34,059 bases of DNA from DASQPR01 sp035713725 (GCA_035713725.1 DASTMZ010000067.1:1-34059); one strand, 5' to 3'; counted from the stretch's first letter, positions 22,673 through 30,497 are shown. Numbers and translations are program-made. Notes: a model not told the origin generated them from the letters alone.

Positions 22673-23551
22673 ATGACCGACGGCTGGCTGGTCACCGGCG
22701 CCGGAGGCATGCTCGGCATCGATTTGACGCGGATGCTTGGCGACACCGAGTCGGTCGCCCTGGATCGGCGGGCATTGGACATCACCGATCGCGACGCTGT
22801 GCACGCGGCGATCGACCACCACCGACCATCGGTCGTCGTGAACTGTGCCGCCTGGACCGCCGTCGACGAAGCCGAGTCGCACGCGACGGAGGCGACTCGG
22901 ATCAACGGCGACGGTGCCGCGAACTTGGCCGAGGCGTGCGCCAAGATCGGCGCCACCATGCTGCACATCTCTACCGACTACGTGTTCAGCGGCGACGCGT
23001 CCACTCCGTACGCCGAGCACGACGAGACCGGGCCACGCACCGCGTACGGCCGATCGAAACTCGCCGGCGAAACCGCGGTGCTGGCCACCTTGCCGGACAC
23101 CGGATACGTGGTCCGCACGGCATGGCTCTACGGGGCGCACGGCCCAAACTTCGTCCGTACCATGATCCGGCTGGAGGCGGCGCGGGACACCGTCGACGTC
23201 GTCGACGACCAGCAGGGCCAGCCGACCTGGACGGTCGACCTCGCCGCCCAGGTGATCCGGCTAGCCGAGGGCGCGCTGTCGCGGACCGCCCGGCCCGGCC
23301 TCTACCACGGCACCAACGGCGGTGCGTGCACGTGGTTCGAGCTGGCCCGGGAGACGTTCCGCCGGCTCGGCACGGATCCCGACCGGGTTCGGCCGACGAC
23401 CAGCGCGGCGTTCGTCCGGCCAGCGCCACGGCCTGCGTATAGCGTGCTTGCGCACGACGGCTGGCGGGATGCCGGCATCGCGCCGATGCGCCACTGGGAG
23501 ACCGCGCTGGCCGATGCGTTCCCCGCGCTCCTCGCGGCGGAGCGCGGTTGA
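22673..23551 (+). CDS. rmlD: dTDP-4-dehydrorhamnose reductase
   Basis: This 292-residue reductase makes the last step to dTDP-L-rhamnose. Motifs are WLVTGAGGMLGIDLTRML (NADPH binding), VNCAAWTAVDEAE, HISTDYVFSGD, the YxxxK pair in TAYGRSKLAGE, and VDDQQGQPTWTVDLA. The start is uncertain. ATG 22673 gives the usual length, while GTG 22622 overlaps the rmlB stop as GTGA and adds 17 residues (TRQPTQVGERAVRRRE type). The frame continues far upstream only as a shadow of rmlB. It converges on rmlC with a 20-bp gap. Confidence 0.95.
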   Translation: MTDGWLVTGAGGMLGIDLTRMLGDTESVALDRRALDITDRDAVHAAIDHHRPSVVVNCAAWTAVDEAESHATEATRINGDGAANLAEACAKIGATMLHISTDYVFSGDASTPYAEHDETGPRTAYGRSKLAGETAVLATLPDTGYVVRTAWLYGAHGPNFVRTMIRLEAARDTVDVVDDQQGQPTWTVDLAAQVIRLAEGALSRTARPGLYHGTNGGACTWFELARETFRRLGTDPDRVRPTTSAAFVRPAPRPAYSVLAHDGWRDAGIAPMRHWETALADAFPALLAAERG

Positions 23552-23571
23552 GCGGCGCCGGCGGTCAGCGT

Positions 23572-24165
23572 TTAGTCCGCGAGCGACTCGGTGAAAGTCA
23601 GACAATCCTGGTACGACGGCAAAAGGCCGCTCTCGAGCGCCTCGGCGAGTGTCGGAGCGGCGGCATCCTTCTCCGACAGCAAGGGCTCGACGTCGGTCGG
23701 CCACGCGATGCCGACCGCCGGATCCAGCGGGTGGACGCCGTGCTCGCGCTCCGGGGCGTAACCGGCCGAGCACAGGTAGATCACGGTCGCGTCGTCGGTC
23801 AGCGCCAGGAACGCGTGACCGAGGCCCTCGGCGAGGTAGACGGCCCGGTGCGAGACGTCATCGAGCAGCACGGACTCCCAGGCGCCGAACGTCGGGGAGC
23901 CGGTCCGGATGTCGACCACCACGTCCATGATCGCCCCTCGTACGCACTTGACGTATTTGGCCTGGCTCGGCGGTACGTCGGCGAAGTGCACGCCGCGCAG
24001 CGTGCCGCGGGACGAGACCGAGCAGTTCGCCTGCGCGACGGTCAACGGATGGCCGACATCCTCGCGAAACTCCGGCGCACGGAACCACTCGTGGAAGCTC
24101 CCCCGAGGGTCGGCGAGGACGCGGGGCTCCAGCAGCCATGCGCCATCGATCTTGAGCCGTTCCAC
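23572..24165 (-). CDS. rmlC: dTDP-4-dehydrorhamnose 3,5-epimerase
   Basis: This 197-residue cupin epimerase inverts C3 and C5 of dTDP-4-keto-6-deoxyglucose. Conserved blocks are DPRGSFHEWFR near the N-terminus, SSRGTLRGVHFADVPPSQAK with the catalytic histidine, VVVDIRTGSPTFG, and AEGLGHAFLALTDDATVIYL. It completes the rhamnose set with rmlABD but lies on the opposite strand. It starts with GTG at 24165, only 2 nt after the stop of the MinD-like ATPase, so it is probably expressed with that gene rather than with rmlABD. Confidence 0.95.
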   Translation of the reverse strand: MERLKIDGAWLLEPRVLADPRGSFHEWFRAPEFREDVGHPLTVAQANCSVSSRGTLRGVHFADVPPSQAKYVKCVRGAIMDVVVDIRTGSPTFGAWESVLLDDVSHRAVYLAEGLGHAFLALTDDATVIYLCSAGYAPEREHGVHPLDPAVGIAWPTDVEPLLSEKDAAAPTLAEALESGLLPSYQDCLTFTESLAD

Positions 24166-24167
24166 GG

Positions 24168-25583
24168 TCAGCGCACGAACGGTTCCACGAACACCCCGGC
24201 GGCCTGCAGCCAGGCACGCCGGGTCGCGGGTGCGAGCTGCGTGTGGTCGATCGACGAGCCGCTTTCGAGCATCGGGTCATACGGCACGACGGCAACCGCG
24301 CGGGTGCGCGTGGCGAAATGCGTCGCCAGGTCCTGCAGCAGCCCGGACGGGTTCGGAGTCGGGCACGACAGCAGCGTGACCGCGTTCGCGACGAGATCGC
24401 CGAGTCCGTTGTCGTAGAGCAGGTCGAGCATCCAATCCGCGGTGAACGCGGCATCCTCGCGCGGCACCGTGGTGATCACCAGCTGGTCGGCCATCTGCAG
24501 CACGGTCCGCCAGTTGGAGCTTTCCACGTTGTTGCCGGTGTCGACGCAGATCACGTCGTGCGTGCGTCGCAGCAGCTCGAGAACGCGACGCACGGTGTGC
24601 GGGTCGAGATGCTGGGCGAACCGCGGGTTCTCCTCGCCGGCGAGCACGTCATACGAGCCGTCCGACGCGTGCCGCAGATAGTCGTCCAGAGCCTCGAGCA
24701 GGCTCGGGCCGAGGATCGCCTCGATGTGGTCGAGGTCGCGGACGAGATGGCGAATGGTCCGAGCGTGCCGCGCCGAACCGGCGCGCAGCCCGAGCGTGCC
24801 GCGCAACTCGTTGTCATCCCACGCGACGACCCCACGACCGCGCGCCCCACCGATGGTCGCCGCGGCCAACACCGTCGCGGTGGTCTTGTGGACGCCGCCC
24901 TTCGGGTTCGCGAAAGCGAGCACCCGTGGGCCGCCGAGGTCACGGCGCAGCGTGGCGACGATCTGATCGACTCCGGCGTTGGTCGGCGGCGCCTGCCACT
25001 CCAGCCGGCCGGCCACCCGGCCACGGCCGCGCGCCTGCGTCGGCACCTGATAGGCCGCCGACGCGGGCGGGCCGGACTGTTGGATCGGCGGCGACGGTTG
25101 CGCACTAGGAGCCGGAACGTATCCGCCCGGTGCGTACGCGCTGCCTGCGGCGTACCCACCATTGACCGTGGCCCCACCGCGGGCTTGACCACGCGCCGAA
25201 CCGCGGGCCGGCGGTCCGGAGGGGATGCCACCGCCGCGACTGGACGAATCCACGAACAGGCTGCCGGGCGGCGGCGGCGGATATCCGTCCGGGTCGGCCG
25301 GCCGACGGCGCGGTGGCACGGTCCGCATCGGCCGGGCGGGCTCACCATCTTGGCTCGGCGGCGCCGCACGGGACGGATCGATCACGCGGGTGCGATCATC
25401 GCGACGCCGCTGAGCTGCCGAGCGGTCGTCCCACGTGCGGTCGTCCCAGGCTGGCTCGCCGTGGTCGTCGCGATCGATCGGATCGGCGTCGTCGTGTGCA
25501 CGCCCCGACCCGCGGGCGCGATCCAGCAACGAGCGCCACCGCGGTGCCGGCTCGGCGCGGTTCGCCGCGTCCGTGCGATCCAC
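24168..25583 (-). CDS. MinD/ParA-like ATPase with disordered N-terminal half and variant Walker A
   Basis: The product is 471 residues. Residues 1 to about 195 are Arg/Asp/Pro/Gly-rich and look disordered, with a YAAGSAYAPGGYVPAPS-type stretch. The C-terminal ~265 residues form a MinD/ParA-type P-loop ATPase. The deviant Walker A is KGGVHKTT (residues 228-235), where His replaces the usual Gly of KGGVGKTT; both signature lysines are kept. VVAWDDNELRGTLGL is the Walker A' region and VICVDTGNN the Walker B. This arrangement recalls EspI-like proteins of type VII secretion loci and other actinobacterial MinD-like proteins, but no ESX genes are here. The GTG at 25583 has a strong GGGAGGT ribosome site. 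The partner and role are unknown. Confidence 0.85.
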   Translation of the reverse strand: MDRTDAANRAEPAPRWRSLLDRARGSGRAHDDADPIDRDDHGEPAWDDRTWDDRSAAQRRRDDRTRVIDPSRAAPPSQDGEPARPMRTVPPRRRPADPDGYPPPPPGSLFVDSSSRGGGIPSGPPARGSARGQARGGATVNGGYAAGSAYAPGGYVPAPSAQPSPPIQQSGPPASAAYQVPTQARGRGRVAGRLEWQAPPTNAGVDQIVATLRRDLGGPRVLAFANPKGGVHKTTATVLAAATIGGARGRGVVAWDDNELRGTLGLRAGSARHARTIRHLVRDLDHIEAILGPSLLEALDDYLRHASDGSYDVLAGEENPRFAQHLDPHTVRRVLELLRRTHDVICVDTGNNVESSNWRTVLQMADQLVITTVPREDAAFTADWMLDLLYDNGLGDLVANAVTLLSCPTPNPSGLLQDLATHFATRTRAVAVVPYDPMLESGSSIDHTQLAPATRRAWLQAAGVFVEPFVR

Positions 25584-25619
25584 GCGCCACCTCCCGCCCG
25601 TTGTCCACCGCCCGCGAAC

Positions 25620-25625
25620 AGCGTA
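25620..25625 (-). promoter_or_regulatory. Putative -10 box (TACGCT) of the MinD-like ATPase gene
   Basis: TACGCT on the minus strand predicts a start near 25613 and a leader of about 30 nt carrying GGGAGGT before the GTG at 25583. No -35 match is seen. Confidence 0.35.
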
Positions 25626-25681
25626 CGGTTTCGCGCCGACTTTTGGCTGCCTGGCGTCGAGATCGTTCGCCAGTCGACAAC

Positions 25682-25736
25682 TCGCCTCGCGGCAACGCTA
25701 CGCATCGGCGGTGCCAAATCGCCTCGTGGCAACGTT
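25682..25736. repeat. Pair of 18-bp direct repeats upstream of the MinD-like gene
   Basis: tcgcctcgcggcaacgct (25682-25699) and tcgcctcgtggcaacgtt (25719-25736) match at 16 of 18 positions, 37 bp apart start to start. They lie in the 204-bp non-coding gap, upstream of the putative -10. This could be an operator or a remnant duplication. Confidence 0.6.
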
Positions 25737-25787
25737 GGTCTAACTCTCGCACATGGCGGCACGAGCGCCATCACGATCTGATTGCTG

Positions 25788-27296
25788 CTAGTCGCCGGCC
25801 GCCACGTCCACTATCCGCGGCGGCTTGGCGACCAGCGTCTGGTCCGGCAGCAACGGCGAGAAGACATCCTGGTCGGGGCGACCGGTCATGGGTGCCAGAT
25901 CGACAACCCGCACGCCCGGCCTCGAGACCAGCGTGGCAAGCTGCGCCACCGAGCCGTGCACGACCGCGGCGAACACGCAGGCGCATTGCGAAAGGAATTC
26001 TTTCTCCTCCGCCTTGTCGACCCTTTGGGCCCGCTGGTAGCCCATCCGGACGGCGTCGTCATCGGGCGTCTTACTGGTTGCGCGATCGAGTAACTCCAGT
26101 GCCCGGGCCGTGATGGCCACATCGATCTTCTTTTCCGCGGCGGCCCGCATCATGGCAGCCACGATGTCACTCGGCACGGCGTCGACCTTCGCGAAGATAA
26201 CCTCCGCCGGTGGCCCGCCCGCGCGGACGCCCATGAAGACGCCAACCACCTTCGTACCGGCCAACCGCGCCGTGAACGCCTGCGGCGTCAGGTAGTCCTT
26301 CATCGACACGAGCGCATAACGCATTGGCACTTGCGCCCCAATGGCATCGTCTGCGGCGGCGAGCGTAGCGGCGTTGCTGTTCGAGACGTACGTCTTGACC
26401 GACTCTCCGGTGTGTACGCCGACCGGTACGGACACCGCGGCGTCGTCGACGGCGGCCGGCCGCGTCGCGGTATAGACGGCGAGCACCAGCAGCCCAACCG
26501 CGGTGATCGCGCCCACCGAGGCGACGCTCCGTCGCCAGAGCGACCGGTGACCGAAGTTGGCAATCGCCCGGCCCACCGGCGGCAGCGCGCGACGGTCGAC
26601 GGCGCGCAGGAACCGCGCGACCCGGTGGGATCGACGCCGCACGGTGCGCCGCAACGAACGCGGCGGTCGAAGGTTGACGGTGCGTTCGTTCAGCACGTCG
26701 GCGCGGCGCCGGACACCGGGCGCTTGCGGTCCGACGTCCGGCCGGGCCATCTGGACCGTGACGTCGGACAGTTTGGGAAACTCGGTCGTGACCCCGTTCG
26801 CGGTCGGTTCGGCGATCGGTCCGCCTGCCGCCGACGGTTCGCGCGGGGCGGGCACGGTTTCGATCAGACCATCGGTACGCGTTCCGGCGGCTGACGGGTC
26901 GTCACCCGCCGGCGAGTTAACGACCGGCTCGGGCGCGGCAGTTGCGGTCGGCGCTGGAGTTTTCGGCACTGGAGTCTTCGCCAGTGGAGTCTTCGGCAAT
27001 GGGGCGACCGGCGGTGGCGGTAGCACGGGCACCACCGGAGGGCTCGGCGGAGGGCTCGTCGGCGGCGTGCTCGGCGCCGGCTGACCCAAGCTCGGCGCGG
27101 GACCCAAGCTCGGCGCGGTCGGGCGCGCCGCCGACGTTGCGTCGGGCGCCGCGGGCCGTTGACGCGCTCCGAACAACCGGCCGGCATGGCGACTGATACG
27201 GCCGGTCGCCGCCGACCACTTCGACATGGGTCGGCCGTACGGCTCCCGCCGTGGTGGGCGCTGATCCCGCCCGGACGGCTCCGATGGTGTGGTCAT
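25788..27296 (-). CDS. Bitopic membrane protein of unknown family with Pro-rich cytosolic part and extracytoplasmic domain
   Basis: The product is 502 residues from the ATG at 27296, which lies 4 nt after the rluD stop. Residues ~35-150 are Pro/Ala/Ser-rich (including PPTSPPPSPPVVPVLPPPPV and KTPLAKTPVPKTP). A basic Arg-rich region (LRPPRSLRRTVRRRSHRVAR) precedes a single transmembrane helix near 256-277 (SVGAITAVGLLVLAVYTA). The ~220-residue remainder should face outside. It holds MRYALVSMKDYLTPQAF, KVVGVFMGVRAGGP, a charged helix (VRMGYQRAQRVDKAEEKEF), and a Cys pair in LSQCACVFAAVVHG. I do not recognise a named domain. The next gene on the strand is the MinD-like ATPase after 204 bp, so the two may work together; this is inference. 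Confidence 0.8.
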   Translation of the reverse strand: MTTPSEPSGRDQRPPRREPYGRPMSKWSAATGRISRHAGRLFGARQRPAAPDATSAARPTAPSLGPAPSLGQPAPSTPPTSPPPSPPVVPVLPPPPVAPLPKTPLAKTPVPKTPAPTATAAPEPVVNSPAGDDPSAAGTRTDGLIETVPAPREPSAAGGPIAEPTANGVTTEFPKLSDVTVQMARPDVGPQAPGVRRRADVLNERTVNLRPPRSLRRTVRRRSHRVARFLRAVDRRALPPVGRAIANFGHRSLWRRSVASVGAITAVGLLVLAVYTATRPAAVDDAAVSVPVGVHTGESVKTYVSNSNAATLAAADDAIGAQVPMRYALVSMKDYLTPQAFTARLAGTKVVGVFMGVRAGGPPAEVIFAKVDAVPSDIVAAMMRAAAEKKIDVAITARALELLDRATSKTPDDDAVRMGYQRAQRVDKAEEKEFLSQCACVFAAVVHGSVAQLATLVSRPGVRVVDLAPMTGRPDQDVFSPLLPDQTLVAKPPRIVDVAAGD

Positions 27297-27300
27297 GTGC

Positions 27301-28215
27301 TCAGGCCGCGGAACGCAGGATGTCGAGGGCGGCGGCGAGGTCGGCCGGGTAGGGACTTGTAAACGTGACGATTTCACCCGTTCGGGGATGAGCGAACGAT
27401 AGCGACCGCGCGTGCAGCCATTGCCGTTGCAGGTGCAGCCGTGCGGCGAGTCTCGGATCCGCGCCATAGGTCAGGTCGCCGACGCAGGGATGCCGCAGCG
27501 CTGCGAAGTGGACGCGTATCTGGTGCGTACGACCGGTCTCGAGACGTACGTCCACGAGACTCGCGGATGGGAAAGCCTCAAGCGTGTCGTAATGAGTGAC
27601 GCTCGGCTTACCGGCGGTGACCACAGCCCACTTGTAGTCCGCCGTCGGGTGGCGGTCAATCGGCGCATCGACCGTCCCCCGCAGTGGGTCGAGGTGGCCC
27701 TGCACGACGGCGTGGTAGCGCTTGTCCACTTCGCGCTCCCGGAACGCGCGCTTCAGGTCGCGGTAGGCCGGTTCGCTCTTGGCAACGACCATCAGTCCGG
27801 TGGTGCCGACGTCGAGCCGGTGCACGATGCCCTGCCGCTCGGCGGCGCCGGACGTCGCGACGGTCTGACCGAGCGCGGCCAGCCCGGCGAGCACGGTCGG
27901 ACCGGTCCACCCGGGGCTTGGGTGTGCGGCGACGCCAACCGGCTTGTCGACCACCACGATGTCCTCGTCGCTATACACCACGGACAGTCCGGCGACCTCT
28001 GTTGGGGCGACGGTCGGTCCGACCGCTTGCGGCAACGGCAGCGTGACCTCGAGCCACGCTCCCGCGGTCACCTTCTCGGACTTCGATCGGTGCGTACCGT
28101 CAATCGACGCGTCACCCGCCTCGACGATGGCCGCGGCCGCCGTCCGCGACAATCCGAAGAGCCGCGAGATCGCCTGATCGAGGCGCATGCCGTGCAGGCC
28201 GTCCGGGACCGGCAT
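27301..28215 (-). CDS. rluD: RluD-family 23S rRNA pseudouridine synthase
   Basis: This RluA/RluD-family enzyme makes pseudouridine in large-subunit rRNA. An S4 RNA-binding domain comes first (MRLDQAISRLFGLSRTAAAA), followed by the catalytic domain with the aspartate (D135 from this start) in VHRLDVGTTGLMVVAKS. LETGRTHQIRVHFAALRHP is the second family block. Two starts are possible. ATG 28215 (304 residues, MPVPDGLHGMRL) has GGAGA upstream and matches the usual length. ATG 28311 (336 residues) directly follows the lspA stop with GAGAGG abutting it. The order lspA-rluD is conserved in Actinobacteria. The exact target uridines are inferred from the family only. Confidence 0.93.
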   Translation of the reverse strand: MPVPDGLHGMRLDQAISRLFGLSRTAAAAIVEAGDASIDGTHRSKSEKVTAGAWLEVTLPLPQAVGPTVAPTEVAGLSVVYSDEDIVVVDKPVGVAAHPSPGWTGPTVLAGLAALGQTVATSGAAERQGIVHRLDVGTTGLMVVAKSEPAYRDLKRAFREREVDKRYHAVVQGHLDPLRGTVDAPIDRHPTADYKWAVVTAGKPSVTHYDTLEAFPSASLVDVRLETGRTHQIRVHFAALRHPCVGDLTYGADPRLAARLHLQRQWLHARSLSFAHPRTGEIVTFTSPYPADLAAALDILRSAA

Positions 28216-28315
28216 CGAACGACGGTCTCCGCCGGCTCGATCCGGTCCGGGAACGCCGCCCGGAGCCGGCTGTGCGGCCCGACCATCGCCGCCGGCATCC
28301 AGAGAGCGCATCCTC

Positions 28316-28960
28316 TCAGTGCCTGGAGCGGGAGCCGTCGCGATGCCGGCCGAACAACTCCAACAACACCGCGAGGATCACGCCGATGGTCAGACACGAG
28401 TCCGCGATGTTGAAGATCGCGAAACCGTGCGCCGAGCCATTGAACAGCGCGATGAAGTCGACCACCTCGCCACGGAACGGCCCGGGCGCGCGGAACAGAC
28501 GATCGACGAGATTGCCGAGCGCGCCGGCGAGGACGAGGCCGAGCGCTATCGCCCACGCCACCGAGCGGACGCCGCGAGCCAGATAGACGATCGTGCCACT
28601 GACGATGATCGCGATCGTCGGGAAAACCCAAGTGATGCTGGTACCCATGCTGAACGCGGCGCCGCCGTTGCGGTCGGAGTTGAAGTAGAGCAATCCCGGG
28701 ATGATCCGCACCGGCTCTCCGACGCGCAGGTGAGCGACCACCAGCTGCTTGGTGACGATGTCGAGGGCCAGCGCGACCGCGGCTACCACGAAGACCACCG
28801 CGATCGCGCGGCGCCGCGGGCCCGCTGGGTCGCTGAGGTTCGTGTCGCCTGGCTTCGTCTCGACCGGCTTCGTCTCGTCCGGTTCGGCGCTGGAGCGCAC
28901 CGATGTGCGCCGGCCGTCGTCGGTGGGCTCGGGCGCTGGTTGCTCGGCCACGGGCCTCAC
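28316..28960 (-). CDS. lspA: Lipoprotein signal peptidase (signal peptidase II)
   Basis: LspA (214 residues) is the aspartyl membrane protease that removes signal peptides from diacylated prolipoproteins. Catalytic aspartates are D153 (GALGNLVDRLFR) and D187 (FNIADSCLTIG). The conserved NGGAAFSMG and four hydrophobic segments are present. The first ~45 residues are a hydrophilic tail with Glu/Thr/Lys/Pro repeats (ETKPVETKPGDT), longer than usual and poorly conserved. It lies between the DksA-like gene upstream and rluD downstream on the same strand. Confidence 0.96.
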   Translation of the reverse strand: MRPVAEQPAPEPTDDGRRTSVRSSAEPDETKPVETKPGDTNLSDPAGPRRRAIAVVFVVAAVALALDIVTKQLVVAHLRVGEPVRIIPGLLYFNSDRNGGAAFSMGTSITWVFPTIAIIVSGTIVYLARGVRSVAWAIALGLVLAGALGNLVDRLFRAPGPFRGEVVDFIALFNGSAHGFAIFNIADSCLTIGVILAVLLELFGRHRDGSRSRH

Positions 28961-28995
28961 CGGACTCCTTCCCTCGCCGGTTGGGACACGCGGTG

Positions 28996-30408
28996 CTACC
29001 GCCGCTCCTCCAGCTGCTTACACGTCACGCAGAGGGTAGCCGACGGGAACGCGGCCAGCCGCTCCACCGGGATCGGATTGCCGCACCGCTCACACCAGCC
29101 GTACCCGCCCTCGTCGAGCCGCTCGAGCGCGCGCTCCACCTGGGTGACGCGCTCGAGGATGCCGTTGGCGAGACTGATCTCCTGCTCACGCTCGAACGTC
29201 TTCGTGCCGGTGTCGGCCTGATCGTCGCCGGCCGAGTCGGTCAGCCGGTCTCGCTGCAGCTCACTGATCTCCGACAGCGTCAGGTCATACTCCTCGCGGA
29301 GTTCGGCAAGCCGCTCGTGCAGGGCGACGCGGATCTTTTCGGTCTCCGCCGGGCTGCGCTCGGCACGCGGAGCGACCTTCTTCGCCGTTTTGCTCGACGT
29401 ACGCGTCGACACCGGTACGCGCGCCGCAGTCGAGGTCGCGGACGTTGTGCCGGTATCCGCGGGCTTTGCCATGAGTCCCCCCTCGGCCGCGTCGTTCGCG
29501 GCGGTCGTTGATGTGGTGCCGTTCGGCGAGGCGGCAAGCGTCGTCGCGCGGGCCCGGCCCCGAGCGCGCGGCGGCGTGCTGCCGTTGCGGACGTCGGACG
29601 CCTGCCGGGTCACTTCGGAAACAGTCGCGTTGGCCGGAGTCTTCCCGCCGCGGGCGGACGGCACTCGCACGGCCGTCTCCGATGGTGCAACGTGCTCTCG
29701 CGCGTTGCGCGACGAAGTCTTCGTCGGCGCCTTCGCCCCCGTCGTCTTGGCGGCATTCGCTTTCGCCGCGGCAACCTTCGTCTCGGTCGCCTTGGCCGGC
29801 GTCGCCTTCGTCGCCGCGGCTGTCTTGGTAGCTGCGGCTGTCTTGCTCGACGCTCCGGTCTTCGCTGGCGTGGCCTTAGCGCTCGTCGGCGCCGGGGTTG
29901 TCTTTCCGGCCGACTTCGACACCTTTTCTGCCGGTGCCTTGGTTGCCGGTGCCTTCTGGGCAGCCTTCGCCGCCGGGGTCTTCGCGTTCGCCGCCGAGGC
30001 ACCGGTCGCCGTCCCGGTGGCGCGCTTGCTCGCCGTTGTCCTCGACGCGGTCACGCTTGCGGCCTTGCCGGCCGCGTTCGTGTTCTTACTCGTGGCGGCG
30101 GTCGTCGGTGCCGCGGTCGCCTTACGGCCGCTGGTCTTCGCACCGGTCGTCGCGGCCGCCGTGCCCCCCGGCCTTGCCGAACTCTGTTTCGCCGTCGGCG
30201 TGGACTTCGCCGAGGTCGTTCTGGCCGACGCGGTCTTTGCCGGCTGGGTCTTTGCCGGCTGGGTCTTTGCCGCCGGCACGCGCTTGCCGTTCGCCACCGA
30301 TTTCGTCGGCGTGGCGCGTCCGGCGGACCGCTCGAGGCCGGCTTGGGCACCCTGCGCCGCGCGGGCGTTTGCCGGCGTCGCGGTGCGCACGCCTGCCCTC
30401 TCGGCCAT
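28996..30408 (-). CDS. DksA/TraR-type zinc-finger protein with a long histone-H1-like Lys/Ala/Thr arm
   Basis: The product is 470 residues. The C-terminal ~115 residues are a DksA/TraR domain with coiled coil (LRLAELREEYDL-type helix), DDQADTGTKTFEREQE at the tip, and a zinc finger CERC-x17-CVTC. DksA proteins bind the RNA polymerase secondary channel. Residues 1 to ~310 are low-complexity Lys/Ala/Thr/Pro (AAKTQPAKTQPAK, KTAAATKTAAATKATPAK), like histone H1 tails, and likely bind DNA or RNA. The ATG at 30408 has GGGGGA upstream. An internal ATG at 29472 has an even stronger GAGGGGGGA, and would give a 158-residue DksA form without the arm, so two products are possible. It heads the lspA-rluD run. 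Confidence 0.9.
   Translation of the reverse strand: MAERAGVRTATPANARAAQGAQAGLERSAGRATPTKSVANGKRVPAAKTQPAKTQPAKTASARTTSAKSTPTAKQSSARPGGTAAATTGAKTSGRKATAAPTTAATSKNTNAAGKAASVTASRTTASKRATGTATGASAANAKTPAAKAAQKAPATKAPAEKVSKSAGKTTPAPTSAKATPAKTGASSKTAAATKTAAATKATPAKATETKVAAAKANAAKTTGAKAPTKTSSRNAREHVAPSETAVRVPSARGGKTPANATVSEVTRQASDVRNGSTPPRARGRARATTLAASPNGTTSTTAANDAAEGGLMAKPADTGTTSATSTAARVPVSTRTSSKTAKKVAPRAERSPAETEKIRVALHERLAELREEYDLTLSEISELQRDRLTDSAGDDQADTGTKTFEREQEISLANGILERVTQVERALERLDEGGYGWCERCGNPIPVERLAAFPSATLCVTCKQLEERR
29473..29485 (-). promoter_or_regulatory. Strong internal ribosome-binding site inside the DksA-like gene
   Basis: On the minus strand gaggggggactc immediately precedes an in-frame ATG at 29472 (MAKPADTGTT). 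Initiation there would give a 158-residue DksA-domain protein lacking the Lys/Ala arm, the typical size of stand-alone DksA/TraR family members. Confidence 0.5.
30232..30276 (-). repeat. 15-bp in-frame tandem repeat, 3 copies, in the DksA-like arm
   Basis: Plus-strand units ggtctttgccggctg (30232-30246, 30247-30261, identical) and ggtctttgccgccgg (30262-30276) encode QPAKT repeats. Confidence 0.9.
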
Positions 30409-30468
30409 CAGATTCCCCCAAATGAAAACGACAGGCGCGGCTCGCGCCGCGCACTGGTGAGGCTGGCA

Positions 30469-30497
30469 AGAATACGGAACCTATTGCCGTCCGACAA
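30469..30497 (-). promoter_or_regulatory. Sigma-A-like promoter (TTGTCG-17-TATTCT) of the dksA-like gene
   Basis: On the minus strand TTGTCG (30497-30492) and TATTCT (30474-30469) are 17 bp apart, the ideal spacing. Transcription should begin near 30462 with a leader of about 54 nt and a GGGGGA ribosome site. The surrounding 188-bp gap is clearly more AT-rich than its neighbours and holds two atattggt copies (30551-30558 and 30580-30587). Confidence 0.65.

Noticed and set aside
24168..27296. A complete type VII secretion (ESX) or Flp pilus locus around the MinD-like ATPase
   Set aside because: No EccC-type ATPase, WXG100 protein, prepilin, TadA or TadB-like gene is present on either side.
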